Part shown: positions 60,241 through 64,000 of the stretch, in pieces
How positions within the stretch are numbered: position 1 is the first letter of the stretch
How the letters are laid out: each line of letters starts with the position of its first letter
Source of the DNA: an uncultured Candidatus Saccharibacteria bacterium
GTDB lineage: Bacteria > Patescibacteriota > Saccharimonadia > Saccharimonadales > Saccharimonadaceae
DNA: 64,000 bases
NCBI GenBank assembly: GCA_937924995.1
Contig: CALEXY010000013.1
Coordinates: 62,001-126,000 of the forward strand
Reading direction: 5' to 3'
The notes under the pieces: generated by a model
The model's database searches: none
What the model was told of the DNA's origin: nothing
Seen by the model: only the letters and a program-made list of their open reading frames with translations
Position numbers and translations under genes: made by a program

Positions 60241-60426
60241 ATGCACCATTGTCGAATTTGCGGACATGCGGTGGAATGCGGGAGTCGGAAAGATACTTCC
60301 CGCATTTTCGGTGTTTTGCCAAAGTTTTCGATTTGTGCTCGATGTTTGTTTCGAATTTTTCGTTTGAGATTATTAGATAAACGCGGAGTGAATGAAGTTT
60401 CGCGAGGAAATTGCTTGATTGACTAA
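60241..60426 (+). CDS. Zinc-ribbon microprotein
   Basis: 61 residues, starting one base after the DUF4868 stop, with AAGAGG before it. CRICGHAV near the start and CARCLF at about 32-37 form two C-x2-C pairs; the first is followed by another cysteine (VECGSRK). The tail is basic (RIFRLRLLDKRGVN). It looks like a small nucleic-acid- or protein-binding zinc finger. The tight spacing suggests co-expression with the KwaB-like gene. Small size leaves some doubt. Confidence 0.55.
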   Translation: MHHCRICGHAVECGSRKDTSRIFGVLPKFSICARCLFRIFRLRLLDKRGVNEVSRGNCLID

Positions 60427-60467
60427 ATTTTTTACTCAGAATTTTAATAGTAGAATAAGGAGTAAAA

Positions 60468-61520
60468 ATGAAAAATTTGAAAAAGTTATGGGCGATTTTC
60501 GGCCTAGTTTTGGTGGTGGGATTATTGGCTTTCTTGGTATTAAACCGAGAAAAGTTTGAACAAAAAAAGTATTCAGTCGTATCGACGAGTTTTCCGGGCT
60601 ATGATTTTGCCAGGGCGGTGACGAAAAATACGAATATCAGTACAAAAATGTTGGTGAAGCCGGGAGCGGAAACTCATACCTATGAGCCAACGCCGCAGGA
60701 TATTATCGATATTAAAAATGCGGATATGTTTGTCTATGTGGGGGGAGATTCCGACACTTGGGTGAAGAAAATTTTGAAGGATGTCGATACGAAAAAGACC
60801 CATGTCGTGAAACTAGTTGATCTTGTGTCGACGGTAGAAGAAGAAATTGTGGAAGGAATGGAAGATGAGGATGAACATGATCATGACCATGATCACGACC
60901 ACGATCATAAACATGACCATGACCACGATTACCACCATGACCATGATCACGACCACGAATCGCATGAGCATAAGCATGATCACGACGAGGAAGAGGAAGG
61001 TCCGGAAATTGATGAACATGTTTGGACGAGTCCAAAAAAGGCGATGGAAATCGTGAAAAAAATCGCAGAAGTGGCTTCTGAAATTGATGTTGCGGAGAAA
61101 AATAAGATTGACGACAATGCCGAAAAATATGTGGCGGAAATTGCGCAGGTAGATAAGGATTTGCATCAAGCGATTGATGGTAAAATCTCAGAAATCGTAG
61201 TGGCGGATCGTTTTCCGTTCCGTTATTTTGCAGATGAATTTGGCTTAAAGTATGCGGCAGCTTTTTCGGGTTGTTCAGAACAAACTGAGGCAAGTGCAAA
61301 GACGATTAGTTTCTTAATTAATAAAGTGAAGCAAGAAAAGATTAAGAAAATTTACAAGATCGAACTTTCGAATGGTAAGATTGCAGAGACTGTAAGCAAA
61401 GATACGGGCGCAGAAGTTTTGGAATTACATTCAGCACATAATGTGACGGCGGATGATTTTTCGAAGGGTGTGACTTACGTAGATTTGATGAAACGAAATC
61501 TATTGGCTCTAAGTAAATAG
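60468..61520 (+). CDS. znuA: Zinc/manganese ABC transporter substrate-binding protein
   Basis: Extracytoplasmic metal receptor of the ZnuABC family. An N-terminal membrane anchor (about 7-25, LWAIFGLVLVVGLLAFLVLN) has no lipobox cysteine, so it is tethered by a helix and not as a lipoprotein. Metal-binding histidines are in AETHTYEPTP and DEHVWTSPKK; ELHSAHNVTADDF is the C-terminal ligand region. The loop at about 125-180 is almost all His/Asp (HDHDHDHD-type), a zinc-sensing or buffering feature typical of zinc-specific members. AAGGAG precedes the start. First gene of znuACB. Confidence 0.94.
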   Translation: MKNLKKLWAIFGLVLVVGLLAFLVLNREKFEQKKYSVVSTSFPGYDFARAVTKNTNISTKMLVKPGAETHTYEPTPQDIIDIKNADMFVYVGGDSDTWVKKILKDVDTKKTHVVKLVDLVSTVEEEIVEGMEDEDEHDHDHDHDHDHKHDHDHDYHHDHDHDHESHEHKHDHDEEEEGPEIDEHVWTSPKKAMEIVKKIAEVASEIDVAEKNKIDDNAEKYVAEIAQVDKDLHQAIDGKISEIVVADRFPFRYFADEFGLKYAAAFSGCSEQTEASAKTISFLINKVKQEKIKKIYKIELSNGKIAETVSKDTGAEVLELHSAHNVTADDFSKGVTYVDLMKRNLLALSK

Positions 61521-61527
61521 GATTTTT

Positions 61528-62235
61528 ATGGAAAAACAGCCAATCATTGCAGTAAAAAACTTGAGCGTAGAATATGCGAAAACGCCGGTATTTCGGAAGA
61601 TAAATTTTGAAATTTTGGCGGGAGATTTTATCTGCTTGGTTGGCTGTAATGGGGCGGGAAAAACCACTTTAATTAAGACGATTTTAGGATTGATAGAACC
61701 AAGTGCGGGAAATGTGGAATTTCTCGGGATGAGCCGGAAGGAGATTGGCTATATTTCGCAGGAAACGATAGTAACGTCGAATTTTCCGGCGACAGTGGAA
61801 GAGATTGTATTAAGTGGGCTGTTGAACCAGAAGCGCGGAATTTTTTATACGAAAAGTGATAAGAAAAAATGTGAGGAAGCGCTCGCGAAATTTGGTATGA
61901 AAAAAATGTTGAAGAAACATTTTGCGGAGCTTTCGGGTGGGCAGAGGCAGAAAATTTGGTTGGCAAGGGCGGTAGTAGCGACAAAGAAATTATTGATTTT
62001 GGATGAGCCGGGAAATAATTTGGATTCGAAATCGAAGAAGGAATTATACGCAGAGCTTTTGAAATTAAATGCGCAGGGGATTACAGTGGTGATGATTACG
62101 CACGATCTTGATCATCAGAATTTGGTGGGAAATAAAATTTTGGCGCTTGCGGACGGAGTGGCGACGATGGAGACGACGGAAGAATACGTAAAAAGAATTC
62201 ATCGCCATGATCATGGTGAAAGTGATGGGAAATAG
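61528..62235 (+). CDS. znuC: Zinc ABC transporter ATPase
   Basis: 235 residues. Walker A GCNGAGKTTLIK (about 38-46), Q-loop in GYISQETIV, signature LSGGQRQKIWLARAV, Walker B LLILDEPGNNLDSK, H-loop MITHD. The C-terminal end is His-rich (RIHRHDHGESDGK), again hinting at zinc. It starts 7 bp after znuA. Confidence 0.96.
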   Translation: MEKQPIIAVKNLSVEYAKTPVFRKINFEILAGDFICLVGCNGAGKTTLIKTILGLIEPSAGNVEFLGMSRKEIGYISQETIVTSNFPATVEEIVLSGLLNQKRGIFYTKSDKKKCEEALAKFGMKKMLKKHFAELSGGQRQKIWLARAVVATKKLLILDEPGNNLDSKSKKELYAELLKLNAQGITVVMITHDLDHQNLVGNKILALADGVATMETTEEYVKRIHRHDHGESDGK

Positions 62236-62244
62236 GAGGTGGCG

Positions 62245-63069
62245 ATGAACGGAATTTTGGAAAAGTTTCTGGAAATGTGGCAATACCAATTTATGGTGAA
62301 GGCTTTGGTGGTGGGGGTGGTACTGGCGGTGACGGCAGGACTGATCGGGGTGTCTTTGGTCTTGAGACGAAAGGCAATGATTGGTGATGGACTTTCGCAT
62401 GTGGGATTCGGCGCCTTTGCGATTGCGACGGTGATTGGCATAATGCCACTGCAGTTTGCGTTACCAATAGTAATTTTGGCGGCGATTCTGATTTTGCAGG
62501 TGAACCAAAAAAGCAAAGTGGATGCAGATGCTTTAATCGCGATGCTTTCGGCGGGGGCGCTGGCAGTGGGAACTTTGGTGATCTCGGTGGTAAAGGGGGT
62601 GAATACGGATATTAATAATTATTTATTCGGCAGTATCCTGGCACTAGATGATTTTGATGTGGTAGCAGGAGTGATTTTCTCGTTAATTGTGATAGGTTTT
62701 TTCGTGGTGAAGTATCATGAGATTTTCGCGATGACGTTTGATGAAAATTTTGCTAAATCGATTGGGTTAAAAACTGAGCGACTGAATACAATTTTTGCAG
62801 TTTTATGTGCGGTGGTAGTAGTGCTGGGGATGCGACTGGTGGGGGCACTGCTGATTTCGAGCTTAATTATTTTTCCGACGGTGACGGCGATGCAGGTGGT
62901 GAAAAGTTTCAAAGCGGTAGTGATAAGTTCGGTGGTGGTTTCGGTGTTCTGTATGGTGATGGGGATTATCTTTTCTTATTTTGTGGCGACGCCGACCGGA
63001 GCAACGATTGTGATTTTTAATGTGATGGCGTTTTTGGTGGCGAAGGCAGTGGAAGTTTTGAGGGGATAG
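62245..63069 (+). CDS. znuB: Zinc ABC transporter permease
   Basis: ABC-3 family permease. The start is the ATG at 62,245: the AGGAGG ribosome site at 62,234-62,239 overlaps the alternative GTG at 62,239. 274 residues with eight or more membrane helices. The coupling motif VLRRKAMIGDGLSHVGFGAF is diagnostic, as is FDENFAKSIGLKTERLN. Ends the znuACB operon; no Zur-type repressor is adjacent. Confidence 0.95.
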   Translation: MNGILEKFLEMWQYQFMVKALVVGVVLAVTAGLIGVSLVLRRKAMIGDGLSHVGFGAFAIATVIGIMPLQFALPIVILAAILILQVNQKSKVDADALIAMLSAGALAVGTLVISVVKGVNTDINNYLFGSILALDDFDVVAGVIFSLIVIGFFVVKYHEIFAMTFDENFAKSIGLKTERLNTIFAVLCAVVVVLGMRLVGALLISSLIIFPTVTAMQVVKSFKAVVISSVVVSVFCMVMGIIFSYFVATPTGATIVIFNVMAFLVAKAVEVLRG

Positions 63070-63104
63070 CGATTTATTTGATTTTTGGTATTTTAATTCG
63101 TTTA

Positions 63105-63113
63105 TGCTAAGAT
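63105..63113 (+). promoter_or_regulatory. Extended -10 promoter of the second surface protein (leaderless)
   Basis: TGCTAAGAT ends 9 bases before the ATG at 63,123; no ribosome site. Confidence 0.55.
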
Positions 63114-63122
63114 ATAAGCTAT

Positions 63123-64000
63123 ATGGGAGTGGGAAAAAGTGCGATTTTTGATATTTATAAAAAGAATATGAGAAATTTTGCTGGTTTTCTTGCATTTCTT
63201 TTCTTGGCGAATTTGGGTTTTATGGTTTTGGGTGGAGAAAGAGTGTCGGCTGCATATGTGCCGACACTTTCTGCTTCTTTGCAAAAAACAGAAGTGGAAA
63301 TGACGAGTAATTTTATTTTGAATAGTTATAATAAGACTGGGGTAGAGAATATTAGGCTTACAGTCAGTGGAAAGGTGAAGGCTGGCTATAAAGTACTACT
63401 TAGTACAGATTCTGAAGAAACGGCATTAGTAAATGAAGACCAAAATAGTTCAAGTAAAATTAGCTCAATAGACTCATTGACTAGCTTATATGCGCTTCCA
63501 GATAATACATGGGCTTATTCTGTAAAATTTAGTGAAACGTATAATTATAGTCCAATACCAAAATTATCTGCTCCGAATATTATTGGGGGAAGGAGTGATG
63601 ATTTTAAATACTGGGAAACTGGAGATAATTATATAACTAGAATTGCGGTAAAAATAAATAATAACCTAGAAGCTGGGAAATATTCGAATAAATTAGTCTA
63701 TTCGGTAATTTCAAATCCTTATGATAAAAAGACGGAGATATTGAAATATGGCTTTGGGTCAGTATCTCCAAGTGGTGGTCAATATGATACTAAGTATATA
63801 AAAAGAGCAGAAAGTATTCCTAGCGATGTGATAAATACTACCAGTATAGAAACAAGCTCATCAGATTATGAAATAAGAGCCTGGTATGATGCTAATGAAG
63901 ACACTATATTTTATTACACCGAACAAAAGAAGATATATTTACCAGTAGACAGTTGGGGTATGTTTTTAAATTTTTCTAAATTAAGAAGTCTCGACTTATC
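63123..64000 (+). CDS. Second BspA-like surface protein (runs off the window)
   Basis: The first 292 residues are present. The signal/anchor helix (about 17-40, FAGFLAFLFLANLGFMVLGG) ends VSAAY. A beta-rich region follows (about 45-245), parallel to the N-terminal region of the 28.8-kb protein. The start of DUF285-type repeats is visible at the right edge (IRAWYDANEDTIFYYTEQKK then LRSLDL). The conserved A-W-Y-D strand precedes DUF285 arrays in other bacteria. Likely an adhesin; its length is unknown. Confidence 0.82.
   Translation, partial: MGVGKSAIFDIYKKNMRNFAGFLAFLFLANLGFMVLGGERVSAAYVPTLSASLQKTEVEMTSNFILNSYNKTGVENIRLTVSGKVKAGYKVLLSTDSEETALVNEDQNSSSKISSIDSLTSLYALPDNTWAYSVKFSETYNYSPIPKLSAPNIIGGRSDDFKYWETGDNYITRIAVKINNNLEAGKYSNKLVYSVISNPYDKKTEILKYGFGSVSPSGGQYDTKYIKRAESIPSDVINTTSIETSSSDYEIRAWYDANEDTIFYYTEQKKIYLPVDSWGMFLNFSKLRSLDL

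Noticed and set aside
1..64000. Possible recoding of TGA (as in Gracilibacteria/SR1)
   Set aside because: Several clear genes end in TGA at the expected place (pilin 5, pilO-like, rnhA), and conserved glycines use GGN codons, so code 11 applies.

Overview
This AT-rich window very probably comes from a Candidatus Saccharibacteria (TM7, Patescibacteria/CPR) chromosome. The evidence is the mix of genes: a VirB4/PrgI/VirB6-like secretion apparatus with many small VirB2-like pilins, a compact type IV pilus operon (pilM-N-O-x-B-T-C), a short sigma-70 factor, a primase without zinc ligands, large DUF285 (BspA-like) surface proteins, and almost no biosynthesis. The standard bacterial code applies: several genes end in TGA. 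The lifestyle suggested is a host-attached epibiont. The taxon is inferred, not proven.

Layout. 1-2.9 kb: dnaA (partial), dnaN and recF on the plus strand. 2.9-15.2 kb: a minus-strand T4SS-like block (PEGA protein, a two-domain cell-wall hydrolase, a 983-aa membrane protein, VirB4 ATPase, a VirB4-N-like protein, a PrgI protein, a VirB6-like protein). 15.4-18.1 kb: six tandem VirB2-like pilins on the plus strand, with further copies at 19.7 and 48.6 kb. 18.3-26.5 kb: small heat-shock protein, comF, three tRNAs, an undecaprenyl-phosphate sugar transferase, HIT protein and valS. 26.5-27.9 kb: an essentially gene-free stretch with repeats and a transposase remnant. 28-35.7 kb: thyX, a 1054-aa DUF285 surface protein, tsaD and a MacB-like ABC transporter. 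35.7-64 kb: nearly all plus strand, with an LCP protein, pyrG, argS-orn-yjbR, mscL, dnaG, rpoD, a lipid kinase, the type IV pilus operon, rnhA, a CYTH protein, a DUF4868 (KwaB-like) protein, znuACB and the start of a second DUF285 surface protein.

Main observations. (1) The hexamer TTCCCT is on the plus strand everywhere left of about 26.85 kb, and its complement AGGGAA everywhere right of about 27.07 kb. I found no exception by eye. Base skew flips in the same intergenic stretch, so the replication origin may lie there and not at dnaA-dnaN. (2) At least thirteen genes have a TATAAT-type -10 box 6-9 nt before the start codon and no Shine-Dalgarno, which implies widespread leaderless transcription; genes inside operons do carry Shine-Dalgarno sequences. 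Many -10 boxes are extended (TGnTAnnnT). (3) Two tRNA-Ser loci 16 kb apart are followed by repeats, each rebuilding the last 15-19 nt of the tRNA plus a terminator, resembling the E. coli tyrT repeats. (4) Two adjacent pilus proteins share a cysteine-bracketed EF-hand-like loop. (5) DnaG has lost all four zinc ligands. (6) An orphan KwaB-like gene sits beside a zinc-ribbon microprotein.

How the genes fit together: the T4SS-like block, pilins, cell-wall hydrolase, type IV pilus, LCP protein, sugar transferase and DUF285 proteins form a host-attachment and surface-remodelling toolkit. The rest is core replication, transcription and translation. No relaxase, VirD4 coupling protein, CRISPR array or intact mobile element is visible.
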